Shown: one piece after another, positions 30,968 to 39,930 of the stretch
Layout of the letters: the number at the start of each line of letters is the position of its first letter
Numbering within the stretch: position 1 is the first letter of the stretch
Source: Oscillospiraceae bacterium
GTDB taxonomy: Bacteria > Bacillota > Clostridia > Oscillospirales > Oscillospiraceae
Direction: 5' to 3'
DNA: 39,930 nucleotides
Assembly: GCA_031262065.1 (NCBI GenBank)
Contig: JAISIK010000009.1
Span: 1-39,930, forward strand
Program-made: the position numbers and the translations under genes
The notes under the pieces: model-generated
The model's database searches: none
What the model was told of the DNA's origin: nothing
The model's input: the letters and a program-made list of their open reading frames with translations, nothing else

Positions 30968-32953
30968 GTGGAGCGCTTGAACAAGAGAATACGGCAGCTC
31001 ACGCAGCCGGGGCTGGTATTATACTTCATCATCGCATTTCTGCTGTGCCTGTCTACCGCGGCGCAGAGCATTCTTCTCGCGCTGCTGCAGGCGGGCGTCG
31101 TGCTGCTGCTGTTTGCGGTATATTACGTGCGCAATGTGCGCCGCAAGAAGAGAATTGCGCAGTATGTCAGCGAGGAAAGCGAGCTTTTTGAACAGATTCA
31201 CGATGGCAAAACGCCCTTCCCCGTTGCCCTTATAAACCTCAGCGACAGCGAGCTTGTTTGGCAGAATCAGGCGTTTATGCAGCTTGCGCAGCTGCGCGAG
31301 CGCATAACTGCGCAGCATATTTCAGAAATATTCCCCGGCTTTTCTGTGCAGTGGCTCTCGCAGGGGAAGAGCGAAAGCCCTTCCGAGCTGCATTACAGAG
31401 GGCGGCGCTATCGTGTGAGCGGCTCAATCCTGCCGGGCGCGGATACAAAGTCCGGCATTTCGCTGGGGCTACTGTATTTTCTCGATTTGACCGAGTTGTT
31501 GCAGATTCGTGACGAGTACATCCGCTCTCGCCCGATCGTATCCATTATCCTTGTGGATAATTACGACGAGCTCACAAACAACCTCCCCGACGCCGCAATT
31601 TCGAGCCTCAACGCGGTGATCAACACAAAAATCAACGAATGGACCGACGGCTACGGCGGCATGCTGCGCAAGCTCGAGCGTAACCGCTTCCTCTTCCTTT
31701 TCGAGGCGAAGGATTTGGCAAAAATGGCGGAGGACAAATTCTCTCTGCTTGAGGATATGCGCAAGGTCGTCAGCCCCGGCGGCATTGCTGCAACGCTTTC
31801 CATCGGCGTCGGCAAGGACGGCACGGATTTCCGCGAGGACTACGATTTTGCAGCCCTGTCTATCGAGATGGCGCTCTCGCGCGGCGGCGATCAGGCAGTC
31901 ATCAAGGATCGCTACGACTTCACCTTCTTCGGCGGTCGCGCCAGCCAGACCGAGCGCCGCACAAAGGTCAAATCCCGCGTGATGGCGTCCTCCTTGGGCG
32001 AGCTGATTTCCCAGTCGAGCCGCATTTTCGTTATGGGACATAAAATGGCGGATTTGGACACCGTCGGCGCGGCGGTCGGCGTGTGCAGCATCTGCCGAAA
32101 AAAGGGGAAAAAGGTCAATATTGTTGTTGACGTCGCGGCGAATGCCTGCGAGGCGCTGCTTGCGCAGATGCAGGAACTGCCGAGCTATAAGGACTGTTTC
32201 CTTTCCGGGCAGGATGCGCTTTTGCAGGCGGACGCAAAGAGCCTCCTGGTTGTGGTCGATACGAACCGCCCGGATCAGGTCGAGTGCAAGCCGCTTTTGG
32301 AATCTATGCGCCGCGTGGTTGTGATTGACCACCACCGCAGGGCTGCAGATTATATCGAACAGGTTGTGCTGAACCTGCACGACCCCTTCGCCTCCTCCGC
32401 TTGCGAAATTGTCGCGGAGCTTCTGCAATACATGCTGAGCACCTCCGACGTACTCCCGCAGGAGGCTGCAGCAATGCTCTCCGGCATTGCCCTGGACACC
32501 AAGAATTTCGGTGTGCGCACCAGCAGCCGCACCTTCGAGGCAGCTGCCTTCCTGCGCCGTCTGGGCGCGGATACCGTGGCGGTGAAGAAGCTCTTCCAGA
32601 ACGATCTTCCCTCCACCGTCGCGCGCTATCGCATCATTCAAACCGCGCGGCTTTACCGCGGCAGCATTGCCATTGCCGCGCTCGACTACACCGCCACGCG
32701 CACCATCGCAGCGCAGGCTGCCGATGAGCTTCTGAACATCCTCGGCATCCAAACCTCCTTTGTGCTCTACCCGCAGGGGGGGCAGGTGATTATATCCGCC
32801 CGTTCCATTGGCGATGCGAATGTGCAGGTTATCTTAGAGCGGCTGGGCGGCGGCGGCAATTCCGCAACGGCAGGCGCGCAGGTGAAAGACAAGTCGGTGT
32901 CCGAAACACTCGATGAATTGCTGCAATCCATAGATAAATATTACGAAGAATAG
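30968..32953 (+). CDS. gdpP: Cyclic-di-AMP phosphodiesterase GdpP
   Basis: The membrane enzyme (661 residues from GTG 30968) hydrolyses c-di-AMP and so affects osmolyte and cell-wall homeostasis. Two hydrophobic segments (about 16-54) anchor it. A PAS-like region and a degenerate GGDEF domain (GGMLRKLERNRFLFLFEAK) follow, then the DHH/DHHA1 phosphodiesterase with FVMGHKMADLDTVGAAVG, VVVDTNRPDQ and the VIDHHRRA metal motif. GTG 30968 follows GGGAG by five nt; TTG 30977 after AGAGGTG is an alternative. An in-frame ATG at 30923 lies too close to the promoter. rplI follows 11 bp later, the conserved Firmicutes order. Confidence 0.93.
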   Translation: MERLNKRIRQLTQPGLVLYFIIAFLLCLSTAAQSILLALLQAGVVLLLFAVYYVRNVRRKKRIAQYVSEESELFEQIHDGKTPFPVALINLSDSELVWQNQAFMQLAQLRERITAQHISEIFPGFSVQWLSQGKSESPSELHYRGRRYRVSGSILPGADTKSGISLGLLYFLDLTELLQIRDEYIRSRPIVSIILVDNYDELTNNLPDAAISSLNAVINTKINEWTDGYGGMLRKLERNRFLFLFEAKDLAKMAEDKFSLLEDMRKVVSPGGIAATLSIGVGKDGTDFREDYDFAALSIEMALSRGGDQAVIKDRYDFTFFGGRASQTERRTKVKSRVMASSLGELISQSSRIFVMGHKMADLDTVGAAVGVCSICRKKGKKVNIVVDVAANACEALLAQMQELPSYKDCFLSGQDALLQADAKSLLVVVDTNRPDQVECKPLLESMRRVVVIDHHRRAADYIEQVVLNLHDPFASSACEIVAELLQYMLSTSDVLPQEAAAMLSGIALDTKNFGVRTSSRTFEAAAFLRRLGADTVAVKKLFQNDLPSTVARYRIIQTARLYRGSIAIAALDYTATRTIAAQAADELLNILGIQTSFVLYPQGGQVIISARSIGDANVQVILERLGGGGNSATAGAQVKDKSVSETLDELLQSIDKYYEE

Positions 32954-32964
32954 GAGGCACTGCC

Positions 32965-33411
32965 ATGAAAGTAATTTTACAGCAGGATATTAAAGGAAAA
33001 GGGAAGCGCGGACAGATGATTGAGGTGTCCGACGGCTACGCGCGCAACTATATGCTGCCGCGCAAGATGGCAATTGAAGCCACGGCGGATAATGTCAACA
33101 CGATGCAGATGAACGACCGCGCCGTGCAGGAAAAGCGCCAGCGCGAGCGGGAGGAGGCATTTGCAATCTCCACCCGCATGAAGGAACTGACCGTGAACGT
33201 CTACGCCAAGGGCGGCGGCGCGGGAAGGCTCTTCGGTTCGGTCACAACGCAGGAAATCGCAGACGCCCTCAAGCAGGAGCACGGCATCGACATTGACAAG
33301 CGTAAAATTGTCCTTGAAGAGACCATTAAAACCACGGGGATATATACCGTCAAGTGCAAGCTCGGCTACGAGATTGTCGGCGAATTGAAGGTCAATATTC
33401 AAGAAAAGTAA
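32965..33411 (+). CDS. rplI: 50S ribosomal protein L9
   Basis: The 148-residue protein binds 23S rRNA and helps keep reading frame. The N-terminal domain signature MKVILQQDIKGKGKRGQMIEV, including the glycine/lysine loop and DGYARNYMLPRKMA, is complete. The connecting helix and C-terminal domain (AGRLFGSVTTQEIADAL) are also intact. TAGGAGG precedes the start. It lies between gdpP and dnaB as in most Firmicutes. Confidence 0.97.
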   Translation: MKVILQQDIKGKGKRGQMIEVSDGYARNYMLPRKMAIEATADNVNTMQMNDRAVQEKRQREREEAFAISTRMKELTVNVYAKGGGAGRLFGSVTTQEIADALKQEHGIDIDKRKIVLEETIKTTGIYTVKCKLGYEIVGELKVNIQEK

Positions 33412-33444
33412 AGCACATAAACACAGAAGAGAGGGGGCGCCGCC

Positions 33445-34797
33445 ATGCCTTTGGAAGATTTGCTATCGCGTCAAGCACCGCATTCGCTGGAAGCGGAGCA
33501 GTCTGTGCTTGGTTCCATGCTGATTGACAGCCGCTGTGTCAGCGAGGTTGTCGGGCTTGTGCGCCCGGGGGACTTCTATTTACAGACCAATCGCGAAATC
33601 TACGAAACCATCTACGAAATGTTCAGCTATTCGCAGGTGGTCGATCCCGTCACGGTGCTCGACAAAATGCGCGAGCGCGGGGTGTTTGACGAGCAAAACT
33701 CCACCAAATATCTCATGCAGCTTATGGACATCACGCCCACGGCTGCCAATGTCAAGCGCTATGCGCAGATTGTCCACGACAAGGCAATGCTGCGAAACCT
33801 CTCGCAGGCTGCCTCGGATATTATCGAGACAGTCAACGAAGGCGTCGGCTCTGCGCAGGAAATGCTCGAGGCTGCGGAGAAGAAGATTTATGCGCTGCGC
33901 CGCGGCAATACCGCAGATTCTTTGGAGCATGTGGGCACAATTTTGCTGAAAGTCTTCGACCACCTGACCGAGCTTTCCGAATCCGGCAGTGAGATTTCGG
34001 GGATTTCCACAGGTCTGCGCGATTTGGATAAGCTGGTCAACGGGCTCAACCGCTCCGACTTGATTCTGCTTGCAGCCCGCCCCGGTATGGGCAAAACCTC
34101 CATGGCGCTCAATATTGCGCTGGATGTGGCAAAGCGAAATCCCAAGCGCACGGTTGCATTTTTCTCACTGGAAATGTCCAAGCAGCAGCTCGTCACCCGC
34201 TTGATTTCCAATGTCAGCTTTGTAGATAACCAAAAGCTCACCACAGGAAAACTCTCCGTCGAAGAGTGGAACAAAATCGGCGTGGCGTCTTCCGCCCTTG
34301 CGCAGACGGATTTGCGTGTGGATGATAACCCCACGCTCACCGTCGCGGAGATTAACGCCAAGTGCCGCCGCATCGACGATTTGGCGCTGGTGGTTATCGA
34401 CTATCTGCAATTGATGACCTCCGCCGGCGGCAGGAGCTACAGCGGTGAGAACCGCCAGCAGGCGGTCTCCGATATTTCCCGCGCGCTGAAAATCATGGCA
34501 AAAGAGCTCAATGTGCCCGTCTTGTGCCTGTCGCAGCTGTCTCGTGCCAACGAGTCGCGGCAGGACAAGCGCCCGATGCTTTCCGACCTGCGCGAATCCG
34601 GCGCAATCGAGCAAGACGCCGATGAAGTTCTGTTTCTCTATCGCGATGATTATTATAATGAGGACAGCGAGGAGAAGAACGTTGCCGAGTGTATCGTGGC
34701 GAAAAACCGCCACGGCGAAACGGGCAAGGTGAAGCTCCAGTGGATGCCGCAGTATACAACCTTTGCAGACAGGGAGTGGAAGCACGATGAGAGCTAA
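33445..34797 (+). CDS. dnaB: Replicative DNA helicase DnaB
   Basis: The 450-residue hexameric helicase unwinds DNA at the replication fork. The N-terminal DnaG-interaction domain (PHSLEAEQSVLGSML onward) leads through a helical linker to the RecA-like motor. Walker A ARPGMGKTS begins near residue 211, and VVIDYLQLM and the SQLSRANESR motif follow. The DLRESGAIEQDADEV segment is intact. Start ATG follows GAGAGGGGG. The stop overlaps the tilS start by 11 bp. B. subtilis calls the same gene dnaC. No intein is present. Confidence 0.96.
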   Translation: MPLEDLLSRQAPHSLEAEQSVLGSMLIDSRCVSEVVGLVRPGDFYLQTNREIYETIYEMFSYSQVVDPVTVLDKMRERGVFDEQNSTKYLMQLMDITPTAANVKRYAQIVHDKAMLRNLSQAASDIIETVNEGVGSAQEMLEAAEKKIYALRRGNTADSLEHVGTILLKVFDHLTELSESGSEISGISTGLRDLDKLVNGLNRSDLILLAARPGMGKTSMALNIALDVAKRNPKRTVAFFSLEMSKQQLVTRLISNVSFVDNQKLTTGKLSVEEWNKIGVASSALAQTDLRVDDNPTLTVAEINAKCRRIDDLALVVIDYLQLMTSAGGRSYSGENRQQAVSDISRALKIMAKELNVPVLCLSQLSRANESRQDKRPMLSDLRESGAIEQDADEVLFLYRDDYYNEDSEEKNVAECIVAKNRHGETGKVKLQWMPQYTTFADREWKHDES

Positions 34798-36127
34798 AAC
34801 CTTATCATGGTGCAGCCGCGAGATGCTGTTTGCGCCGGGCGAGCATGTGGTCTGCGCGGTGTCCGGCGGGGCAGACTCCATGGCGATGCTGTGGTGTCTG
34901 CATTCGCTCAAGGAAAAGCTCGGAATTTCGGTCAGCGCGGCGCATTTCAATCATCATCTGCGCGGCGCGGAATCCGACCGCGATGCGGCATTCGTCCGCG
35001 ATTTCTGCGAAGAGCGCGGCATCGCGCTGGCGCAGGGCGAAGCGGATGTGCGCGCCTACTGCAAGCAGTTCGGCGTGTCCGAGGAAGTCGGCGCGCGGCA
35101 TAAGCGCTACGCGTTCTTTGCATCTCTTGCCTGCGACAAGGTGGCAACAGCCCACAATGCAGATGACAATACCGAAACGGTGCTCCTGCACCTGCTGCGC
35201 GGCACGGGTCTGCGCGGTTTGGGCGGCATTCCGCCGAAAAACGCTCGTTTGGTGCGCCCCATCCTTTGGGCAACCAGAAAGGACATCCTGCGCTTTTTGG
35301 AAGAGGAAAGCCTGCCATGGATTGAGGATTCCACGAACGCTGGCGACACAACCCGCCGCAATCGCCTGCGCCATTGGGTTTTACCCGTCTTGCGCGAAGA
35401 AGAGCCGGCGGTTTCGAGCCATATTTCCGAGATGGCGGAGCTTTTGCGCGGCGAAGACGCGCTTCTCGACGCCTATGCAGCCGATCTTCTCGAAAAAGCA
35501 GCAGCGGGGGAGGACCTCTGGCGCTGCGACACGATTCTGGAAGCACCCGACGCCCTGCAAAAGCGTGCGCTGCGCTTGCTTTTGCGCCCGGTGCTCCCCG
35601 TCAATCTCACACGGGCGCACATTCAGGCGGTGCAGCAGCTGCTTGCAGCGCCCTCGCCCTCCGCGCAGTTTTCTTTGCCCGAAGGCATTGTGGTTCGTCG
35701 GCAATACGAGAATTTCACCTATACCATGGAAGAGCCGATCGGCTTTGCAGCCGTGCAGTTGCAGCAGTTCGGCATCACGAGAATCCCCGAACTCGGTATA
35801 CGCCTCACAACAAAGGTGGAGATTTTTGAAAAAAATGAAAAAGCCTCCTTTCAATTTGCCCTCCGATGTGCTATGATAAGGGATAATACTATCCATATCC
35901 GCCCAAGGCAGCGCGGCGACCGCATTGCCCTGCGCGAAAAGAACACGGTGAAGCTGAAAAAGCTCTTTGTCGATCGCAAAATTCCCCGCTGGGAGCGCGA
36001 GCGCATCCCGATTCTGACCATGGGCGACGAAGTTTTGGCAGTCTTCGGTGTTGGGGTAGATTATCGTTACACAGCGGTTGCGGGCGAGCCCGCGCTGATT
36101 ATTCACATAGAGAAAGAGGAGATGTAA
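34787..36127 (+). CDS. tilS: tRNA(Ile)-lysidine synthetase
   Basis: The 446-residue enzyme converts the wobble cytidine of the CAU-anticodon tRNA-Ile to lysidine, which is essential for AUA decoding. The ATG at 34787 overlaps the dnaB end and follows GGGAGTGG. The PP-loop SGGADS is at residues 26-31. The family's FNHHLRG and HNADDNTETVLLHLLRGTGLRGL are present, as is the C-terminal TilS domain ending GDEVLAVFGVGVDYRYT. hpt starts one base after its stop. The order dnaB-tilS-hpt-ftsH supports the assignment. Confidence 0.95.
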   Translation: MRAKTLSWCSREMLFAPGEHVVCAVSGGADSMAMLWCLHSLKEKLGISVSAAHFNHHLRGAESDRDAAFVRDFCEERGIALAQGEADVRAYCKQFGVSEEVGARHKRYAFFASLACDKVATAHNADDNTETVLLHLLRGTGLRGLGGIPPKNARLVRPILWATRKDILRFLEEESLPWIEDSTNAGDTTRRNRLRHWVLPVLREEEPAVSSHISEMAELLRGEDALLDAYAADLLEKAAAGEDLWRCDTILEAPDALQKRALRLLLRPVLPVNLTRAHIQAVQQLLAAPSPSAQFSLPEGIVVRRQYENFTYTMEEPIGFAAVQLQQFGITRIPELGIRLTTKVEIFEKNEKASFQFALRCAMIRDNTIHIRPRQRGDRIALREKNTVKLKKLFVDRKIPRWERERIPILTMGDEVLAVFGVGVDYRYTAVAGEPALIIHIEKEEM

Positions 36128-36128
36128 A

Positions 36129-36665
36129 ATGCTACAAGACATCGATCACGTTCTGATATCCGAAGAGCGGCTCCATGCGCGTATTGCAGAGCTTGGCGAG
36201 CAGCTTGCGGCGGACTATGCGGGCAAAACGCCGATTTTTATCGGTGTGCTCAAGGGCGTTGTCATGTTCTTTACGGACATGGTACGCGCCACCCCCATTC
36301 GCTGCGAGTACGACTTTTTAGCGGTCTCGTCCTACGGCTCGGGCACGACCTCAAGCGGCACGGTGCGCATGCTCAAGGACGTTTCTTCGGATATTACGGG
36401 ACGCCACATTGTTATTCTGGAGGATATTTTAGACAGCGGACTCACCTTGCACTTCGTCCGCAACTACCTTCTGAGCAAGAATCCCGCGTCCTTAAAGATT
36501 TGCACGCTCCTGGATAAGCCGGAGCGTCGCAGGGTCGATGTTTTTGCGGACTATGTCGGGTTTTCCATCCCGAATGAGTTCGTAGTGGGCTATGGTCTGG
36601 ATTACAAGGAAGAATACCGCAATCTGCCCTTCATCGGTGTTCTCAAGCCTGAGATTTATAATTAA
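36129..36665 (+). CDS. hpt: Hypoxanthine phosphoribosyltransferase
   Basis: This 178-residue enzyme makes IMP/GMP from hypoxanthine/guanine and PRPP, using bases released by PNP. The PRPP-binding loop [14 protein letters not shown] and the [12 protein letters not shown] and [12 protein letters not shown] segments are complete, as is the C-terminal [13 protein letters not shown]. It sits between tilS and ftsH, a conserved position in Gram-positive bacteria. Translation may be coupled to tilS, since only one base separates them and the Shine-Dalgarno (GAGGAG) lies inside tilS. Confidence 0.96.
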   Translation: MLQDIDHVLISEERLHARIAELGEQLAADYAGKTPIFIGVLKGVVMFFTDMVRATPIRCEYDFLAVSSYGSGTTSSGTVRMLKDVSSDITGRHIVILEDILDSGLTLHFVRNYLLSKNPASLKICTLLDKPERRRVDVFADYVGFSIPNEFVVGYGLDYKEEYRNLPFIGVLKPEIYN

Positions 36666-36679
36666 AAAGGAGCAACCAC

Positions 36680-38578
36680 TTGAATAATCGTGCAAGATAT
36701 TTACCTATTCTGCTGTATATTGTCATTTTCGCAGCCGCTTTGATGCTGGTGCTCAGCCTTTTCGCGCAGCCGGACGTTTTGGAAATCGACTATTCCCAGA
36801 TGCGCGAGCTGTTTGTCAAAGAGAAGGTCGAGAGCTTCACTTACGACCCGAACGACGGCGTCGTAGTCCTGCAGCTGCATGCCCCGTTTGAAAACGAGAC
36901 CAAAGTGCAGCATGAGCTGGCGAGTCTGAGCATTTTCTACGACGACTTGGGCGAGCTCATCTCCGAGCAGCAGGCGAAAGATATTTTAACAGAATATAAC
37001 TACGTCCCCGTGCAGGAACCCTCTTGGTTTGTGCAGCTTTTGCCCTACCTGATTCTGATGATTATCGTGCTTGTGGTGATGTATTTCCTCATGGCGCGGG
37101 CAGGTGGCGGCAGTGCGGCTGCTGCAAAATTCAGCAAAGCCAATGTCCGCGTCGGTGCGGGGGATAAGAAGGTCACCTTCGACGATGTCGCGGGCGCGAA
37201 AGAGGAAAAAGAGGAACTGCAGGAAATCGTAGACTTCCTGCGCGACCCCAAGAAGTACCAGAGAATCGGCGCGCGGATTCCCAAGGGCGTTTTGCTCGTC
37301 GGACCTCCGGGCACGGGTAAAACCCTGCTTGCCAAGGCAGTTGCGGGTGAGGCTGACGTGCAGTTCCTGTCGATTTCCGCGTCCGACTTTGTCGAGCTGT
37401 ATGTCGGCGTTGGCGCAAGCCGCGTGCGCGACTTGTTTAACGAGGCAAAAAAAGGCGCACCTACGATTATCTTTATCGACGAAATTGACGCAGTCGGTCG
37501 TCGTCGCGGCGCAGGTCTCGGCGGCGGGCACGATGAGCGCGAGCAGACACTCAACCAACTCCTCACGGAGATGGACGGTTTCGGCAGTAACGAAGGCGTC
37601 ATTGTCTTAGCCGCAACCAACCGCCACGATATTCTCGATCCCGCGCTTCTGCGCGCTGGGCGTTTCGACCGTCAAGTGTATGTCAACCCGCCCGATGTGC
37701 GCGGGCGCGAAGAGATTCTGCGCGTCCATGCGAGGAACAAACTGCTTGCAGACGATGTAGACTTAAAGGTTATCGCCAAGGGAACGGGCGGCTTCACAGG
37801 CGCGGATTTGGCAAACCTTCTGAACGAAGCTGCGCTCTATGCGGCGCGGCTCGGCGTACCCGTGATTACCATGTCCGTGCTGGAATCCTCCATTTTGAAG
37901 GTTCTTGCAGGTCCTGAGAAGCGCAGCCGCGTCAGTTTGCGGCGCGACTTGAACATGACCGCAATCCACGAGGCGGGTCACGCGATTGCCATGTACCACT
38001 TGCCCACGGCAGACCCCGTCCACCATATTACCATTGTCCCACGCGGCAATACGCTCGGTTTAACCGTCCATTTGCCCGATGAGGACAGCACCCATTGGAC
38101 GCGTAATGAGATGCTCGATGAAATCGTGGGGCTTCTTGGCGGACGAGTGGCGGAGGAAATCGAATTCAACGATATTTCCACCGGCGCATCGAACGATTTG
38201 AAGCGAGTAACTGCAATCGCCCACGATATGGTAGCCAAATACGGCATGAATGCGCGCATCGGTGCAGTGTCTTACGACAACGGCGATGAAATTTTCGTCG
38301 GTCGCGATTACGAGCGCACAAAGACCTATTCCGAGCAGACTGCAGGCACAATCGACAGCGAGGTCAAGCAGGTTATTGACAATGCCTATGAAAAGTGCAC
38401 GCAGATTTTGCGCGGCGACTATGCGAAGCTCAAGGAGGTTGCGCAGTTCCTGCTCGACCACGAATCCATGAGCCGCCTGCAGTTTGAAGCCTGCATGAAA
38501 AACCAGCCCATCCCCGCACAGGCGGAGAGCCTGTTGTCGAACTATCAGACCGCGCAAGATGAGGCAGAGCCCGAATAA
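36680..38578 (+). CDS. ftsH: ATP-dependent membrane zinc metalloprotease FtsH
   Basis: The 632-residue membrane AAA+ protease degrades misfolded and regulatory membrane proteins. It starts with TTG 36680 after AAGGAG. A TM helix (about 8-28), an extracytoplasmic domain, and a second TM (about 117-139) precede the AAA domain. This has Walker A GPPGTGKT (208-215), Walker B IIFIDEID and the second region of homology around LRAGRFDRQ. The zinc site HEAGH is at 430-434, with the distal Asp in the usual [12 protein letters not shown] region. A hairpin terminator follows. Confidence 0.97.
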   Translation: MNNRARYLPILLYIVIFAAALMLVLSLFAQPDVLEIDYSQMRELFVKEKVESFTYDPNDGVVVLQLHAPFENETKVQHELASLSIFYDDLGELISEQQAKDILTEYNYVPVQEPSWFVQLLPYLILMIIVLVVMYFLMARAGGGSAAAAKFSKANVRVGAGDKKVTFDDVAGAKEEKEELQEIVDFLRDPKKYQRIGARIPKGVLLVGPPGTGKTLLAKAVAGEADVQFLSISASDFVELYVGVGASRVRDLFNEAKKGAPTIIFIDEIDAVGRRRGAGLGGGHDEREQTLNQLLTEMDGFGSNEGVIVLAATNRHDILDPALLRAGRFDRQVYVNPPDVRGREEILRVHARNKLLADDVDLKVIAKGTGGFTGADLANLLNEAALYAARLGVPVITMSVLESSILKVLAGPEKRSRVSLRRDLNMTAIHEAGHAIAMYHLPTADPVHHITIVPRGNTLGLTVHLPDEDSTHWTRNEMLDEIVGLLGGRVAEEIEFNDISTGASNDLKRVTAIAHDMVAKYGMNARIGAVSYDNGDEIFVGRDYERTKTYSEQTAGTIDSEVKQVIDNAYEKCTQILRGDYAKLKEVAQFLLDHESMSRLQFEACMKNQPIPAQAESLLSNYQTAQDEAEPE

Positions 38579-38587
38579 TCCAATATC

Positions 38588-38627
38588 CGCAGCGGTCTGA
38601 CGTCACGATGGAGATCAGACCGCTGCG
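38588..38627 (+). terminator. Terminator hairpin after ftsH
   Basis: Perfect 13-bp arms at 38588-38600 and 38615-38627 enclose a 14-nt loop. The U-tract is short (GTGTTTCAA), so efficiency is uncertain. Confidence 0.65.
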
Positions 38628-38709
38628 CATGTGTTTCAATGGAATAACACGACAATTAGCGATTAAACCCATGAGAGCATTCCCGTTACAGAGAAGAGAG
38701 GGGAAAGAG

Positions 38710-39234
38710 ATGAAGGCTGAGCAACTGCATCAGGTAGAAGAAATCTATCGCCAATCCTACAGCGCGGTTACTGTCCATGCCTACCGCTTCCTCGGCAACT
38801 GGGAGGAGGCAAACGAGGCAGCGCAGGAGGTCTTCCGCATCGTCTGCGCCAAGCCGAAGGGGCTTCTTACCAGCGAAAATCAGATCGGCTGGCTGAAGAC
38901 GACCGCGCGCTATGTTTGCTTTGCCATCCTGCGGGAGCGAACGGCGCGCTGGAAGCACGAACAATCGCTCGACGAGATCGAGGAATACCGCTTGCCCGCA
39001 GTCATCGACGAACTGCTTCCCAACGAACTCACGGAAGTGCGCGGCGTGGCAAGCGAAGAGGATTTGCGCCTGCTGTATCAGATTTTTGTGGAAGAACGCA
39101 GCTATCAGGACGTGGCGGACGCTTTGGGCATATCCGTTTGGGCGTGCTATAAGCGCGTGCAGCGGATTATCAAGGCGGCAAAGCAAAAAAAAGCAAATAA
39201 CTCCGCAACGATTGTCCAAAAACAGGAGGGATAA
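38710..39234 (+). CDS. ECF-type RNA polymerase sigma factor
   Basis: The 174-residue protein starts at ATG 38710 after GAGGGGAAAGAG. Region 2 is visible at about residues 10-80 (YRQSYSAVTVHAYRFLGNWEEANEAAQEVF and WLKTTARYVCFAILRER). Region 4 near the C-terminus has a helix-turn-helix (EERSYQDVADALGISVWACYKRVQRI). A linker separates them. Such factors redirect polymerase to a small regulon, usually envelope stress. The membrane protein encoded 31 bp downstream is a likely regulator. Confidence 0.9.
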   Translation: MKAEQLHQVEEIYRQSYSAVTVHAYRFLGNWEEANEAAQEVFRIVCAKPKGLLTSENQIGWLKTTARYVCFAILRERTARWKHEQSLDEIEEYRLPAVIDELLPNELTEVRGVASEEDLRLLYQIFVEERSYQDVADALGISVWACYKRVQRIIKAAKQKKANNSATIVQKQEG

Positions 39235-39265
39235 ATACATAATACTTATAAGGGGGTGTCTGTAA

Positions 39266-39930
39266 ATGAGCAAAATGAACGATAAGCATAGAGATAAACG
39301 CGAAAAGCTATCGGAATTGCGTGTTGAGCAGCTGGAAAACCTCCTTACAATCGGTGGGAAACTGCCTGAAGACGAGCGTAGCAACGCCTTCTACGATGCA
39401 GTGGAAGCTGCAATCCTTGCCAAGGAAGCGGCGCAGCCCGGCGGTCGCATTGCCGATGTAGACGACGCGTGGCAGCAGCTCTTGCAGAAGCCCGCCGCGC
39501 CCGCCATGCAAGCGCTTGTCGGCGCCGGGAAGAAGCCGCGCCTGCGCAGTGCGCATCGCCTTGTTTCGGCTGCCGCGCTTATAGCTGTGATGATTACGCT
39601 GCTTGTCAGCATAGCCGTGCTGGCGATGGATTTTTCAGATGTCGACGCGCCGAAGATTGTCGCTACTTGGGACGATGCGTTTTTCCGCTTCAGCGGCGAA
39701 GGGAAAACGCTGGCGGATTATGAGGAATACCCGTACGAAGCGGGCGATTCCTTTGCAGAGCCTCTGCGGGAGATCCTTTATGCGTATAAATTTGCGGTTT
39801 CCGTAGACCCTGCCCTGCTCCCTGCAGGCACCACCATGGAGGGGCTGGAAACCCATCTCGACCCGAAAGCGAAGCTCGAGTATGCTTTTGCGAATTGCAC
39901 CTTTATTCTGCCGGACGGGGAGGAGGTGTT
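39266..39930 (+). CDS. Putative anti-sigma or sigma-associated membrane protein (partial, right edge)
   Basis: ATG 39266 after AAGGGGGTG opens a frame that runs off the right edge (221 codons visible). The first ~97 residues are charged and presumably cytoplasmic. A single TM helix lies at about 98-121 (LVSAAALIAVMITLLVSIAV), followed by an extracytoplasmic acidic domain. This layout matches membrane anti-sigma factors, yet the typical HxxxCxxC zinc motif is absent. It could also be an extracellular-domain partner of unknown type. Co-transcription with the sigma gene is likely. Confidence 0.8.
   Translation, partial: MSKMNDKHRDKREKLSELRVEQLENLLTIGGKLPEDERSNAFYDAVEAAILAKEAAQPGGRIADVDDAWQQLLQKPAAPAMQALVGAGKKPRLRSAHRLVSAAALIAVMITLLVSIAVLAMDFSDVDAPKIVATWDDAFFRFSGEGKTLADYEEYPYEAGDSFAEPLREILYAYKFAVSVDPALLPAGTTMEGLETHLDPKAKLEYAFANCTFILPDGEEV

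Noticed and set aside
31469..32752. 427-codon minus-strand frame antisense to gdpP
   Set aside because: Shadow of a well-supported gene.

Overview
The window looks like chromosome from a Gram-positive anaerobe of the Clostridia, most likely an Oscillospiraceae/Ruminococcaceae-type gut bacterium (inference). The reasons are strong Shine-Dalgarno sites, several TTG/GTG starts, SLH-anchored surface proteins, a T-box in front of alaS, RNase J, and the Firmicutes gene order gdpP-rplI-dnaB-tilS-hpt-ftsH. No tRNA, rRNA, CRISPR array or transposase gene was seen.

Layout. (1) Positions 1-2909, minus strand: a surface operon encoding a secreted three-SLH metzincin-type protease and two paralogous lipoproteins, the second cut by the left edge. 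(2) 3182-12440, plus strand: a nucleoside salvage and uptake cluster (tdk, deoD, deoB, cdd, a BMP-family nucleoside-binding lipoprotein, ABC ATPase, two permeases, udk). A strong terminator follows the binding protein and a new promoter precedes the ATPase. (3) 12518-15507: uppP, a palindromic repeat element, a possible leader peptide and a secreted alpha/beta hydrolase with SLH motifs. (4) 15550-18849: T-box-controlled alaS, then hinT. (5) 18854-19046: a 193-bp inverted-repeat element. (6) 19061-28081, minus strand: thirteen tightly packed, intact phage structural genes in morphogenetic order (small and large terminase, portal, protease-like protein, decoration-like protein, major capsid, connectors, contractile sheath, tube-like protein, baseplate and hub proteins). 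No tape measure, spike, tail fibre, lysis, replication or integrase gene is present. (7) 28203-30469: a small lipoprotein converging on rnjA. (8) 30618-30778: another palindromic element. (9) 30884-38627: gdpP, rplI, dnaB, tilS, hpt, ftsH. (10) 38710-end: an ECF sigma factor followed by a membrane protein that may be its regulator.

How the genes work together. BmpA and the ABC transporter would import nucleosides. Cdd, DeoD and DeoB convert them to bases and pentose 5-phosphates, while Tdk and Udk rephosphorylate thymidine and uridine/cytidine. The main point of interest is the compact phage module: it keeps DNA-packaging, capsid and sheath genes but lacks everything for a complete contractile phage. 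It is either a precisely deleted prophage or a domesticated (gene-transfer-agent-like) particle. A second candidate is the protease operon, whose lipoproteins have repeats resembling NTR/TIMP-type OB folds and might modulate the adjacent metalloprotease; this is a hypothesis only.
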